The position numbers and the translations under genes were made by a program. 64,000 nucleotides of DNA from Triglochin maritima (Eukaryota; Streptophyta; Magnoliopsida; Alismatales; Juncaginaceae). The notes below the pieces were generated by a model. The model searched no databases and had not been told where the DNA came from. It saw only the letters and a program-made list of their open reading frames with translations. Where the stretch lies: the NCBI GenBank assembly GCA_963682175.1, contig OY821772.1, forward strand, positions 54,892,925 through 54,956,924. Direction: 5' to 3'. Shown here one piece after another: positions 46,401 to 59,175 of this stretch. How positions within the stretch are numbered: position 1 is the stretch's first letter; each line of letters opens with the position of its first letter.

Positions 46401-49400
46401 TTCCTTGCAGGGATATTTGGTGCATTTTTCAAACATATGAGAGCGCTACAAAGTGCAAAAATGCATGAAGCATCAAAAAATTGAAAATCTATTATAACTT
46501 GAAATGTATAATAAGCAAAAAGCACGCAATGACATTTCAATATTGATGTCTCACTTTGTGTTACAAGGATTGCCCACGACCATCACCTTAACATTACGAG
46601 AAGCAACGACATTGAGAGCTTTTCCCTGAAAATTATACATCATATCAGTATATGCAAAAATATAGGTTATGATGTATCTAGACCTTGTATCCAGGGGTGG
46701 ATCCAGAAATTATTTTTGGGTAGGACAGACTGTCTTCACGTTGTTGAATTTTTTTGGAGGATCCACAATTTTAAGACGATATTTTAAATAAATAAATAAA
46801 ATAAAAAATTGAATATATTCTTCATATTTTAAACATTTTTCCAAACCTGAATACATTAAAATTCAAACATCCCAAATAATTTTTCACTACCATAAAACAC
46901 AACACATTAGTTAAATTGATTTTATTCTTACAACTCAAAATCCAATATCCAAACACAAAGTAAACGGTTTGGGAATATTTATTGACTATGTTTGTCCTTA
47001 AGTTTAAATCGATAAAATCTAGACAAATATAGGGAACAAAATAGTGTATAGGTATAACCTAAAATTATAATAAAAGAATTTTATAATAATTGTTACTATT
47101 TATGTTCATTGCTATTTTCGTTCATAAGATTGCAGACTTTAAATTTATTATTCATTATATGACTCTTATGTATAAAATGATCTTGATGAATAAGTTTCCT
47201 ATAAATGCTAGTTTATTTTAAGTTTTCATTCCATTTTCAGCAAACAAACGAACTCGACAGTATTAAAGTGAGATATAACATGTCAATAAACATAATTGTA
47301 CTTGGAAAGTAATATTGCACATCGTAATAAAAAAAGTCAAATCTCAAACGTCCACAGCACCTAGCTAAAATCTATGCAATGTTTATTTTTCAACTAAAAA
47401 TTTACCAAGCTTACACAATAATGCAAGTCCAAAAGATTATAGCGTATCTTCCGAATGTAGTTGTTCAAAAGAATTTCAAAGTTCCCAAACCGTATCAAAT
47501 TGACTCTAAAATCAATTGTTGTCAAAATATTATCTTTAACTTCTCCTAAATATCAAATTAACCGAAAGAATTATACCACAAACTTCAAGATACTACACGT
47601 AAATCTATGGTATTGAATAAAAATAAAAAAATTGGGATTTTTTTCCCAAAATCTGGGTGGGGCAGGTGCCCCACCTGCCCTGTGTGTGGCTCCGCCACTG
47701 CTTGTATCTGATGGTAGTATTCATACCTGTTCTGCAAAAATTTGACCATTTATATCTAATAGTTCTGCCCGCTCCATTCCAGGTCCTCGAGGTTTTGCTC
47801 CAATAAGAAGAGCCCATTCGGCATCCTGAAAAACTTCATAAGGGTCTATTCCTATGCTGACCTCCCTTAGCAATGGATACAAGGAGTCTTCTAGTTCCAT
47901 TGCTACTCCTGCACTTGTTAAGTGAATCATGGAAATAAGTAAAACAAGTCTTCACCATTTTTTATGAAAAACGATGTGTAACAATGCAAGTTGATATAAT
48001 TTAGGACTTATTTGTCAGATAGGAACAATTACCAAAGTGCCACACTGTTAGAAATTTCAGTATAAATTGATCTGATTATTCAGCTCAAAAACAACAAGTG
48101 GAATAGCTTAAAAAATTTAAATTGCTACTGACAAGCATCTGTTAAAGTTTACCACGAAATCAAAATCATCCAAAATCAAGTATTCTGAGTTATCGAGGAA
48201 ATTTAACTCTACACTTTTACCATCTAAACAGAAACACAATACTGCAAATTCTAACTCTTTTTCACGATTTATATACGTAAACATCAGGTAAATCTTCAGA
48301 ACAGGGGTAAGTGAAATATATCAACATACTTGCCATTAAAGAGAGCCAATCAAACTTCGCTTGTGAATAAACTACAGGGAGCTACCGGAGAAGAAGTCTC
48401 AATAGTTTCAAATTTTTCCATGAAATACACCACAATTAATTAGTCGACACAAAGGCAGGTTTACAAAAGACGCTTGGAAATAAGTCCTGCTGGAGGAGAA
48501 ACGCACAAAAAATTACCTTCCAAAGCTTGTAAAGACCTTTCGGATCCTAAAAGCTTCAAGGAAATTGGTTGATCATTCCCAAAAACTTCACCTGATGCAA
48601 GCTGATTTTCAAGAAAATATATAATTGTTATCAATGTCACCATCTTTCATTTATATTTACATGTAGATTTTAGCAGTCTGATATGAATATCCACAATTTG
48701 TATGTATGACAACTTTTTGTTCGAACATCATGACCTGTAGGAAATTTATAGCCAGTTTAGTACCTTTGAGGATAAATTCTTCAAATATAGCTAAACCTCA
48801 TGCATCCTTGTTTATTAAACTAAACAATACTAAAGTGATAGGTACTAGATCTCAGCTCCCAAAAATTGGATGGTGCATTTTTTTGAAATTTAAAAGGTAC
48901 TAGATTGACGAACGAAATTGATCCACATTTTACGAAATTTTTAACTTGATTTAATTAGACAAAAACTATTTTCTACTAAAAGATGTTGAAGTACCACAAC
49001 TTCCACGACAGGGAGATTATTCCTTAGCATATTGCTCTGGACATAAGTAAAACAACTGAAACACGAGCTGCTACAGTTAAGATCTACTGAAGAGAATCAG
49101 TTAAGGAGCTTGGATAAGGAAGTAAAGTAGTATTTAGTATAGTGGATTCCTGCATTAACGGATTTCTTTCAAGTTTTGAAACATATCAGAGCTATCAGCT
49201 CTAACCAAAAGAATATAGTTTCATCCATATGAATTAAGGGTAAGATAATGTCAATTATAAATTAAGATCGTGTCATGTGATAATAGAATGTAGACGTGAA
49301 GTATGGCAAATTGGCAAGGCCATAACCAGGTGCACAATGTAAGATTGTTAATAATTTTTTGGTGACCATGATATGTCCAATACCAATTAGAATAACTGGA

Positions 49401-50612
49401 AGATAGTTCTCAGCTAATAGTGAAACAATTTCTGACTTAACAACTGGATCAAATTCTTTTCTTCCTTCCAATTAGTATCTCAAGTTTTTCATCAATCAAT
49501 ATTCTTTACTCGCTTACAGATTTAGAGCACCAAGCAAGCATAACCTTCAAAAAAGCCTTTTTCGACATCAATTCTTTATGATCTCTATGTTAACTAGGAA
49601 ATCAAAATTAAATATGAATACCATCTACTATGGATACAAGTACGAGTACAACAACCAAATCTAGTCAAATAAGGCATGCAACAATCAAACAAACATTCTT
49701 TGTGGTTGTTTCCAAGCCTTATTTGAGTGGATCTGCATGTTGTATTCAACATCCGGTAACACCAAGAATATTTTTTTACTCAAAAGTTTTTCGATCACCT
49801 TACTTGGTACTTAAGACCACAAACTAACAAAACGTAACAATGCCAAATAAGAAACACCATGAAGATTTCAGACTCAAAACCATCAATTTAAAAATACCTA
49901 CTTAGTACTTGGGACCGCAAACTTACAAAAGGAATAATAATAAACAATAACCACAATCAAGATTCCATGTTCTAATCAATACGGGTTCTTTACCTTAAAA
50001 AGCAAATGGTTCGAAATCATTCCGGCCGCACCGGACACCGCAACCTTGATCAACTTTTTCCATGACTTGGTCTCCTCCTCCTAACAACCCCAAAACCCAA
50101 AATTATAAAAAACTCCACTAACCACTGTCCAAAGTTACAACAAAAACTTAAGCCAGACATTGCCACCAGCACTTGGAGGGCAACAAATTATCCAAAAAGC
50201 AATAAATCAAATGACATCACAAATACAATAACAACCAATGTACCGCTTTCAAGTCGTATGTGGTGCAGAAAACACCGAAACACTCATTCCGACCGACATC
50301 ACTCCCCGACGAAGCCGGCACGACTGGAGGCTGCACTTGGCTACCACACACCAAAACAAACACACCAACATTAAACCCACCACAAAACAAAACTACCCAA
50401 AACCAAAAAAATCCAAAAAAAAACACAACAAACTCCACATCACCTTACCTTGGAGCAACTGAACAGAGCACTCTGGCGTGGCGACAGCGAGGCCTGAAGA
50501 CGACCCTAAGAGCCGAATTGGTGAAGTGGGCGAGTGGATTTTGGACGGTGGAGAGATTGGAGGGGAGGGTTGGGTGTTTGGAATAGGAAGGTGAGATTTC
50601 GACGAGAGCCAT
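43494..50612 (-). CDS. NADP-MDH: Chloroplast NADP-dependent malate dehydrogenase
   Basis: Reduces oxaloacetate to malate with NADPH in the stroma (malate valve), switched on by thioredoxin. Fourteen exons: 50612-50449, 50340-50244, 50080-49994, 48601-48517, 47908-47727, 46625-46555, 46445-46355, 46268-46194, 46092-45991, 45763-45641, 43971-43903, 43824-43756, 43681-43628, 43547-43494. All introns are GT-AG; phases join to 440 aa, normal for the family. Residues 1 to about 54 look like a Ser/Arg-rich transit peptide. The regulatory cysteines are Cys75/Cys80 (CFGVFC) and Cys416/Cys428 in the C-terminal extension; cytosolic NAD enzymes lack these extensions. The nucleotide site is [10 protein letters not shown] at 103-112. 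Substrate and catalytic residues include [16 protein letters not shown] with Asp252 and WGNHSTTQ with His280, 28 residues apart as expected for the dyad. Three transposon insertions lie in or near the gene. Confidence 0.96.
44215..44655. repeat. GGTCGACC palindrome array, locus 4
   Basis: Six or more doublets of CGGTCGACCG-like palindromes, centre distance about 20-22 bp (for example near 44222/44243, 44293/44315, 44366/44388, 44437/44459, 44565/44585 and 44617/44639), separated by longer gaps. Lies inside the intron 10 LTR. The 177-codon ORF across it is a by-product of the repeat. Confidence 0.85.
44755..45260. repeat. GGTTGAAATAGACCTGGAGCCC minisatellite
   Basis: About ten to twelve diverged copies of a unit of 40-60 bp with the core GGTTGGTTGAaA-AGACCT and GGAGCCC, within the same LTR. 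The other two LTRs of the family carry different tandem repeats at the corresponding place. Confidence 0.85.
46692..47700. mobile_element. hAT-type non-autonomous element in NADP-MDH intron 5
   Basis: Begins CAGGGGTGGATCCAG and ends GTGGCTCCGCCACTG (imperfect inverted ends of the CAGGGGCGGAGCC type). It is flanked by a perfect 8-bp duplication CTTGTATC at 46684-46691 and 47701-47708. 1009 bp, AT-rich, no transposase. It sits between exons 5 and 6 and leaves both splice sites intact. Confidence 0.92.
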
Positions 50613-50783
50613 TGGACGAGGGTTTGGGGAGGAGAGGTTTGGAAATGGAGTAAGGAAGAAGATTGAGAAGTGTGGAGTTGGATGTATAAGGCTGTCAGAT
50701 CGACACTTGGCAGAAGTGTTCTGTTGATAAAATCTTTCCGTTGGCTGGTTTGGGTTTCCGATTGGTTGGTTGTTGCGTCTTAT

Positions 50784-51152
50784 CTAGGGTTGTAAATCGT
50801 GTCGTGTGTATGCCGTGTTAAGTTATATATATAAGTTTTAGGTGTTGCGTACTTGCGTCGTATTTGACATATTTAATAATCGTGTTGTTAGACTTCTGTT
50901 GTATCCAATCCGTTTATTATCATGTTGTCATATCCAATCCGTTTATACACGATTATTAAACTGGTTATTTCGTGTACACGTTTAACACGATTGTCGTTTA
51001 CACCATTAAACAATAATTCATACACAATTAGTTCCGTTTATTACACAAATACCGAATTGCATGATCGTATTCAAATTCTCAATCCATATCCGTTAAGATC
51101 GTGTCATTTTTGTGTCGTGTAATCGTGTTTCGTGTAAAATTGACAACCCTAG
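50784..51152. mobile_element. MITE just upstream of NADP-MDH
   Basis: Begins CTAGGGTTGTAAATC and ends GACAACCCTAG (inverted ends), with TAT on both sides (50781-50783, 51153-51155). The interior repeats CGTGT/ACACG many times. It starts 171 bp upstream of the NADP-MDH start codon, so it lies in the promoter or leader region. Confidence 0.7.
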
Positions 51153-52731
51153 TATTATCCCTTCTTTCTTGGAGATCAGTTCTTGTTCATGGGTCAAGTT
51201 GGGAGCTGCGTTTTCGCGTATTGAGGGTTTTTTTGCAAACAAACCCAAACGCAACCGCAGATCATCCAAACAGTTTAATCTTGTGTTTTGGACTCAAAAT
51301 TTTGTATGCGAAGTGGAGTTTTGCAGACATCATGCTTGACCCTGCTGTTTGCAAATTTTCTATTTCTTGTTTATTACTCAAATCATAATCAAATTTTTAT
51401 ATCTTAACTTAACGATGATGGGTATTTTGGTAAAAAGAACATCAAAACTCTAACTCAATGGAAGTCTCAAGTCAAATTTTGGTAAAAAGATCCAATCTAA
51501 CACCAAATTTGTCTAAAACTCACATTTGGGAACCCAAACCGCAAACGCAGGGGTTCCCAAGCTACGTGACTTTTAGAAATATTGTTATTCTGTTTTGTTT
51601 GTGGACTAGGCTTTTGGTATAATTTCAAATGTTGTGGTCGAGTATGGTAAATAGAGATTAATGTATTTATAGAAAGAGGATACATACGATATCCTAATTT
51701 TTTATGACAATAATTTATCATTGTTAATAACTTGAAATTTCAACTTCAAATACAAAAATCAAACCATAAATATTGATTTACGGCTCAAGTCATTCATACA
51801 AGCCGAAAATCATAAAATTTAACTTTTTTTTTTTGCACATGAGATGAAAAAAATGAACATACTATATTGTTACAAATGTCAGCATCTTAGCTAGTCATAT
51901 TATAAGAATGACTTTCAATTTTTTCAGATTTTCGACGTGCGTAGACAATTTAAGCTATGACCAATGATTTCTTGTTTGGATTTTCAATTTCAAATTATTT
52001 ACAAGGGTATATTGATTACAGCTTTTTTAAAAGTTAGCGGATGGATCCTCTCCTCGTATATCAATGTAATTCACTTACGGAAGGTTTTTGACATTACTAT
52101 TTCGTGTTTAGGGTATTATCTTTTTGAATTTATACAAAGCAAAGCATAGCAGTGTGAATAAGTCAATTGTAAGTTGATTATTTACTATACATGAAGACGA
52201 AGTTCATGTTGATCAGTTTATAGCTCTTAGAGTCTAGGAAAATCGTCACAATCAAAAACTGAACATCCAACATTTTTTCTCACATACTTGTTGTGTTGTA
52301 GTTAATTGTCTGTTTACACACTTACAATTCTGTTTACAGGTCTAATATCAATTAAAACACAAAAAAGGTGAGTGAAACATAACGGTTCTTTCTTGATTAC
52401 GTTGGAAAATCACATCAAAATCCAACACAAAGACCCCATCTTTTTGTTTGATTTCTCTTGTCATTCTATGCGTTTTCGAAAGAAAAAAAGCATAGGTTGA
52501 GATATGAATATCTCCTTCAGTCATAACTTATTAGTATTAGTTGTAGCGAACATGAAATTTGAAAATTCGATGATCAAGTTGTTAATTTCGATCTACTTCA
52601 TAAGTCGCACCTAAAACTGCAGTGGACCAACAAATTGACCTCGTAAGGAAAGGATCCAAATGTAAGCTACAGTGGGCCTTGAAATGGGCCTCATTTGGTA
52701 AGGTCCAAACCAAACTAAGAACACTAATGGG
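51153..52731. other. Intergenic, no gene recognised
   Basis: AT-rich sequence without supported features. Confidence 0.5.
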
Positions 52732-52984
52732 TAGGGATGAGCACCGGACCGGACCTAGATGCTCTCTGGAGTCCAGACCGAAGACCGGACTGGTCAGATC
52801 TGGTCCTACCGAAAACCCTGAACGGAGCAGATTTTTATATCAAAATTTCGGTTTTGGACAGAATTCAGACTGGACCGGGCCAGATTGAAACCCGTATTCA
52901 CCCTAGAGTCCAGACTGAAACCTGGACCGGTTGGATCCGGTCCGGTCCAAAAAATCAGACTGAACCAAGTTTGTGCTCACCCTA
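52732..52984. mobile_element. Small MITE rich in CCGGACCGG
   Basis: Begins TAGGGATGAGCAC and ends GTGCTCACCCTA (inverted ends). The interior contains CCGGACCGGACC and GGTCCGGTCC repeats. The flanks ATGGG and GTGGG may be a decayed duplication. This end type is widespread in plant genomes as a short non-autonomous DNA element. Confidence 0.7.
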
Positions 52985-53876
52985 GTGGGCGTTTTGAAAC
53001 AAATAAGTGAAGGAGACCTCATTACGTTTTAGAAAGTTTTTTTTAATCCTCTAAATTACATTTCAGAATGTTACCTAATTCATGGTGGCTTACCCCAAAG
53101 TTTAATCTTGATTATTCAAGAAAAACAATTCACGACTTCAGTTTGTTTAAATAAAGAGATGACTAAGTCTAGAATCGTACGTCGCTATCACCAACTCATC
53201 TCAATACTAACTGCTAACCATGTCAAATATGTCTCCGTTTGGTGATCGTGAAAATGACCTAACTATTGAAATCCTAATCACAAGTTGACATTAGTTGTTT
53301 AAAGCATACTTGGGCTTGACTTTGTTAGATATGTACTGCCGACATTCATGAAACTAATGCGAAATTTCGCAACCCGTTCCCTGAATCATATATACTCAAG
53401 GCGCACTTATACATTTATCTTGTTATTCTCGTTCACATCAATTATAAAAATAATACTATAATTTAATATAAGAAAACAGAAGAAAAACATGGAGGATCTT
53501 AAGGTGTATAACATGTAGGGGTAATTTATTCATAAACCAAGTTTTTCCCAAGAAACAAGTGGAATGTGTCATATGTCTAAGAACATCCAATCATCTTTAT
53601 CCATGCAATATGGGCTGTTGTTTTCTCAGCTTGTCCTTTTGCAAGCAAAGTCAAAAAGAGCTTGATTATATGGTTTCTGTGACTTAGTCAGAGATCTACT
53701 AAGATTATAGCGACACATATATCCAACGTTTTATTATTGACACGATCATTATTTAATTATTATGAGACAGGGTTTGGTACGTAGATGAGCAAGTCTTCCT
53801 TTGGTCAGATATTACAAGTTTCCTTTTATACTCCCACAGATTATGAAAATACTAATCAAACCATTGTATGCATATA
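52985..53876. other. Intergenic, no gene recognised
   Basis: AT-rich, no supported features. Confidence 0.5.
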
Positions 53877-53881
53877 CTAAT

Positions 53882-55754
53882 TGTAACAGCCCTGAAAATA
53901 ATGGAAATTTTAAAACGAAAATTTAGGAATTAAGACCAGAGAAAACACGAGAACGTTACTCAAAAATACTCAAAATGTGCACAATTATACATGAGTTTCC
54001 AAGTGATTACATCCAAAAGACAAGAAAATACAAATACATGTAATAATAACAACCTACAAGATAAGACTAGAGGATCTGATCCTGGTGCGCTCATCCTCAA
54101 TCGCCACTATCTCAGTGCTGCATAAGACATGAAATGCAAACATAATACAATGTTTAAGTTTTCATAACGAAAACCTCGTATGCTAAACTCCCCTAAACAT
54201 GCATGAAAAACGTACAATCAACTTATCATACTATATCTCATGACATACAAGAATGCAAGGGTAATCTTCCCCTTCCAAGGGTACTGAAGGACATCAGTCC
54301 TACCAACAACATCAGGTCCCTCAAGGGTACCTACCGCGGTCACACACAGTCTAACGGAGGTATGCTCACGTGAGCTGAACCATCGATTGCTCTCACAAGC
54401 TGATATCTCGATTGCTCACACAAGTTGAAACATCGATTACTCAAACAAGCTGAAACGTCCCCGCCAGAAAGGAGTCCGAGCAGTTATCACTTCTGCCATA
54501 TAGGCTGATGGTCAACACGCTCCATGCATGAAATACAACAAGTCATACAAGGGCCTATTAATACGGTGGAGCACGTACACCAAGTATCCACACAACGGTC
54601 TCTGGGCAGGCGCGACCCTCACACCCATCATCACCTCCCGACACACGCATGAGGCGAGGATCCGAGTTTCTATGGACAAGGTTGCATTATCAAAGAAAAC
54701 AAGAAAAACAATACTGGGCACCAACGATCGACCGAAAATGACGAACTGGTTGACCGTTTCCTCTTGAATCAGAAGAGGGTTCGAACTGAAACTCAATCGG
54801 TCAAACAAACATAAGTAAAAACGGTCGTCCAAACGTGATTGGGAGGTTGATCATTTAGAAGGTCTAACTCACAAAAACATTAAATAAATTAAAGCAACGG
54901 TCGAACGACAAATGAGTCCCGTCCGACATAAAATAATAGAGTCTTCCTATTTTCACAAAACCATAATTGGTCGAACAACACACGAGCCGGTCACACACTA
55001 AAGCAGTACACTTAAGTTAACAATCGAACTGAGTGTAAGGCGGTTGACCGTTTAGAAGGTATAGGCCCGGAACCGGCTTAGTTAAGATACAACCGGTCGG
55101 ACGGAAGAGAAATCCGTCCACCAAAAATAACGAAGTCTTCTCCTTCCCACCAATTATACACAACCAGTCGACTGCCAACAGACATCGTTCGACCGATTAT
55201 AGGTAGACTCTAGTATTTACACTACAACTGGTCGACCACCAACAACATCGGTTGACTGTTTGTCTGCAGAAACCTTGTTTCACCTCGTCACCGCCTTCGA
55301 CCTTCGGCGACACACACTACCCCTCACACACATTGTATGATCCCTCTAATAGAACTTGACATACCTTTTACCCTCGTCGAAGCTCCCGAATGTCGTCGGC
55401 GACGTCCACTTCACCTCTTTGCACCTCTGACAACACCGAAATGAAAAAACCTTGAATCTCCTTCTTCCTTCTCCTCTCGACTCGCTTACTTCTCTCTCTG
55501 CAAATCTCTGAATTCTCTCTCTGCACCCCTCTCCCTTTCTTCTCACGATTAACACCCCCTTCTCCTTTAACCACTACCCTTGTATACTACAATTTCTACC
55601 GCCATTCAACTCCTCTTGGCACAGTGACATGTGGAAAGGTTTAGGGAAAGTTGCACTCACCCATTTTCTTATAATACTATACATACACCGAATTAGTTCA
55701 CCAAGTCACTCATAAACTTGATCAGTCCCCCTAAGTAGGGCTTAGGTCCTAACA
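53882..55754 (+). mobile_element. Solo LTR (GTCGAC-array family), TSD CTAAT
   Basis: Starts TGTAACAGCCCTGAAAA and ends GGTCCTAACA, flanked by CTAAT at 53877-53881 and 55755-55759. Same family as 17033-18845: same start, the block ACCTCGTATGCTAAACTC near 54173-54191, a minisatellite (about 54380-54460, unit about 30 bp with CGATTGCTCACACAAGCTGAAAC) and the palindrome array. Its array is more degraded than that at 17.8 kb, consistent with greater age. Confidence 0.9.
54725..55265. repeat. GGTCGACC palindrome array, locus 5 (decayed)
   Basis: Doublets about 20-22 bp apart remain visible although most sites carry C-to-T type changes (GGTTGACCG, GGTCGAACG, GGTCGTCC). Examples: near 54728/54749, 54899/54921, 55024/55043, 55167/55189 and 55231/55250. 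Confidence 0.75.
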
Positions 55755-55759
55755 CTAAT

Positions 55760-57158
55760 GAACAAGTGAGTTACCATTTTATAGGCTTAACTTCGTCATG
55801 GTCACAAAAATTGTTGTTTAGCATGAGTGAAAAATCAAGATATGGTTTTGTACAGGATTAGAAATTAAACTTTAGTGGCATGCTGTCAACTTTATTTGCC
55901 AAATATTTTTACTGAGATGACATAGAGTAGATTTTAGATACATATCAACATCATGCCCAAGGTTACCGACCAGCACTTCAACCTATACATGCACAATTCC
56001 ACACACGACAGATTGGATGGAACCATTTGTCTTTTTTTTTAATATTTGGAGTGATATTCTTCAAATGTCAAAAATATTGGTAACATGATCTACGAATCTC
56101 TTCTTAAGGTTCCCCAAATCGGATTGAATTCTCCCCATTGTAGCTTTTCATATTTCTATATCAAAATTACAACATGCAAAGTTTTTGGTTGTTCCAATAA
56201 ATAATTGTTGACGACATATATAGACAAAAGACTTAATTTCCAAGAAGCTATTTTGCACGCGTGTTTCGATCAAAGTTTTGTTTAATGCAATTTTCTTTTA
56301 TGTTAGCTTGAGCAACCAATTACAAGTAACATAAAACTAGAGAAGCGTACAAATCGCAAAAGTCAATCAATTAGTCGAGGCACTCAATTTGATATTAGCC
56401 AGGAAAAAAAGAGAGGATAATTTTGATATTGATCAAGATATTTAATATAATGTAAGGATGCTTGTTATTTTTTTATTATGAATTAACGTTGGTAATAATT
56501 GACAAACTTGAATAAACTATGGAAATTTACGTAACCCAATACCTGTGTAAGAAGATTGAGATGACAACTTAGCACAATTCCGATCTTCCATGCAGGTGAA
56601 ACTGTGGTCGTATAGGTAAAATACAATGGTCTTACTCACATGCATTCGAACCTATACTTTCAATCTTATTTGTTAGACGCAATACTAGTGTTAGTTCAAC
56701 AACCAATAATAAAAAATTCTGTTGAAAAACCCGAAAGAAAAAGAAACTTGGGGAACCACAGGTGTTTGCATAGTCAGAGAATTATCTGGTTGTTCTACTT
56801 TACATTTTCTTCTCCACATTCTTTTTATTTTGGTTGTAAAGTTTTAACTATCTTAGATGTTAGTCATATTCAAGTAAAGTAACAAGTACATATTGTGTTT
56901 ATATTGCTAACAAGGAACAACATGCTAAAATATAAACATGAATTTTGCATATATAGCTCGTAGTCGTCATAGACACCAAAGTCAACTACAAAAATAAAGC
57001 TTCCCGTCCCTTCTAGACACTAGACAGAGATGAAAACCAGTACGTAATCATGAAAACATAGAGTCAAACTCGAAGGCTTAGCGTTTAGAATATTTGATCT
57101 CTGCAAGTGGGCCCCAGTGCATGGCAACCAGCTGTTCCCAAGGGAGGTGGTGAAGTGC
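55760..57158. other. Intergenic / upstream region of the glycine-rich protein gene
   Basis: AT-rich; no ORF or transposon end supported. Confidence 0.5.
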
Positions 57159-57166
57159 TATAAATA
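57159..57166 (+). promoter_or_regulatory. TATA box of the glycine-rich protein gene
   Basis: TATAAATA, 75 bp before the ATG. It lies at the centre of a perfect inverted repeat (AAGTGCTAT-AA-ATAGCACTT, 57153-57172). Confidence 0.8.
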
Positions 57167-57233
57167 GCACTTCATCCCTAACTAATTAGCAAACCATTCT
57201 CAGTGTAAGCATTAGTATAATTAAGCCAGCAAT

Positions 57234-57857
57234 ATGGGTTCTAGTTCTAAGGTCTTGGGTGTTGCCCTCCTGGTCATGCTCTCTGTGAGCATGACATTTG
57301 CCTCTAGGGAACTTTCAGGGTATGGTGGTGGTGGTGGGGGAGGTCAAGGTGGAGGTGGTGGTAGCAATGGTTATGGGTCTGGATATGGTTCGGGAAGTGG
57401 ATCAGGGTATGGTGGTGGGAATGGAGGATATGGTAGTGGAGGTGGAGGTGGAAGAGGTGGTGGTGGAGGATCAGGAGGGTATGGGTCTGGAAGTGGTTCT
57501 GGTTCTGGCTATGGGTCGGGAGGTGGTAATGGTGCTGGAGGGTATGGAAAAGGTGGTGGTAGTGGAGGTGGAGGAGGAGGCGGGCAAGGTGGTGGATCTG
57601 GATATGGCTCCGGATACGGTTCTGGCTCTGGGTACGGAGCTGGGAAAGGAATTGGTGGAGGATATGGAAGTGGTGGAGGTGGTGGTGGTGGACGTGGAGG
57701 CGGCTCTGGTAGCGGATATGGGTCTGGATCCGGATATGGTTCCGGTGCTGCAGGAGGAGGCTACGGAAAGGGTGGAGGTGGAGGAGGCGGTGGTGGTCGC
57801 GGTGGTTCTGGTTATGGGTCTGGATATGGTTCTGGTTCAGGATATGGACATCCTTGA
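57234..57857 (+). CDS. Glycine-rich secreted (cell-wall type) protein
   Basis: A 207-aa single-exon protein. Residues 1 to about 24 are a signal peptide (MGSSSKVLGVALLVMLSVSM, TFAS). The rest is almost only Gly, Ser and Tyr with a few Lys, Arg and Asn, arranged as GYGSG, GGGGG and GSGSG repeats, and ends YGHP. This is the composition of plant class I-type glycine-rich wall proteins, which are secreted to the apoplast, where Tyr residues can be cross-linked; that role is inferred from the family. There is no RNA-binding or oleosin domain. A good TATA box stands at the right distance and an AATAAAG polyadenylation-like signal at about 57963. Other frames of this repeat give long spurious ORFs. 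Confidence 0.88.
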   Translation: MGSSSKVLGVALLVMLSVSMTFASRELSGYGGGGGGGQGGGGGSNGYGSGYGSGSGSGYGGGNGGYGSGGGGGRGGGGGSGGYGSGSGSGSGYGSGGGNGAGGYGKGGGSGGGGGGGQGGGSGYGSGYGSGSGYGAGKGIGGGYGSGGGGGGGRGGGSGSGYGSGSGYGSGAAGGGYGKGGGGGGGGGRGGSGYGSGYGSGSGYGHP

Positions 57858-59175
57858 AGAAAGACTTAAATTTAGAATTGAAAGCACAAGTCATATATAG
57901 TAGTAATCATGTATATGTGTGTTTTCATGTAATAATCATATGTGCTGAGTATAGATAATGTTGAATAAAGTTGGGGTTTCTCAAATTTTCTCTTGCACTT
58001 GCGCATCCAATTAATATTGTTCCTATATTAACTGGACTTCAGAGCGAAACATACTTACTGCGACTAACATGTCAAAATATTTTTTGTCCAGCAATTGGCT
58101 TTACATAATAACGCGTACAGATGATATGCACCGTCAAAATAGTCTCACGTTGCTGATTACGAAAAGTGTGTAGTTTTATAATAGATTTTGATCTATCACC
58201 TACTACTAACTGTTTAAGTTTTGTTGAAGTGACGAAGCAATTCAAATTTCACACGTTATCGGAGTGAGTTGATTGATCTATAAAAGGCAACTCTAACTCA
58301 TATATGTACACTTGTAAACAATGAGAAAATAAATCTGGTCCGTGTTGAGAAAAAAGGACGAAAAAGATATAATTTTATAAAAACATTTGATTCATTATCC
58401 ATTATCTAAATACTTAGGTTTCCTTGAGGTAACGGCGGATGCAATCAAATTTCACAAGAGATAATTTGGACTGATTTCTCTCCAGAAATTGCTTAATTTT
58501 GTTGGACATCTATTCTAGAAAGTGATGTTATATTAAAGCAATTCACACCTTCTACCATGTATTGGTGTTATTTCCCAGGGATGGGTAAAAGTGATTGGTG
58601 TTATTTCCTATTGGTGTTATATATTGGTCTTGTTCTAACTTTCATGAAAGAAAATCACACTTTGATGTCTCGGAGGAATTTTGATTTGTCCACAATTTCA
58701 TATATACTAAGAATTGATATAATAATTAAAGACTCTCCAACAAAAAGTGATTAATCCCATTCCATTTTCTCTCCTTTTAATTAATTAGGGGTATTAACTG
58801 TTTTTATCGATTTTCCTCAAATTTTGCTAATTCTACCGTCTTTGATAAACACAATATCTCATATTTTACACTCATTCATACTTTAAAAGTGAGTACATTT
58901 TACACATGTGCATGTGTGACAGGTACAAGATAGAGAAATCTGTATGTTCAAATTTGTTAAACTCGATAAAATTAGTTTTAAAATTCATTACATAAGGATT
59001 AAGGTTAGACATGCCACGTCATAAGACTATACCGGGTTTAATTACTTGACGGCTCTAAGAAGCACGAAATAAAAAGCAAACGCACGTGGTAGGACAAATT
59101 TCCAAAAGGTATACCACCACCAATCATATATTACAGTCAATAACCCCAATTAATTGAAACCCAATTCACCACGGC
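57858..59175. other. Downstream and intergenic region
   Basis: Contains the probable polyadenylation signal of the glycine-rich protein gene near 57963; otherwise nothing recognised. Confidence 0.5.

Noticed and set aside
52622..52985. ORFs over the CCGGACCGG-rich region
   Set aside because: They coincide with a short MITE with TAGGG(A)TGAGCAC ends.
57298..57900. Long ORFs (about 200 aa) in other frames and on the opposite strand of the glycine-rich protein gene
   Set aside because: They arise from the GGT/GGA/TAT repeat; only the + frame at 57234 has a signal peptide, a TATA box and a family-like composition.
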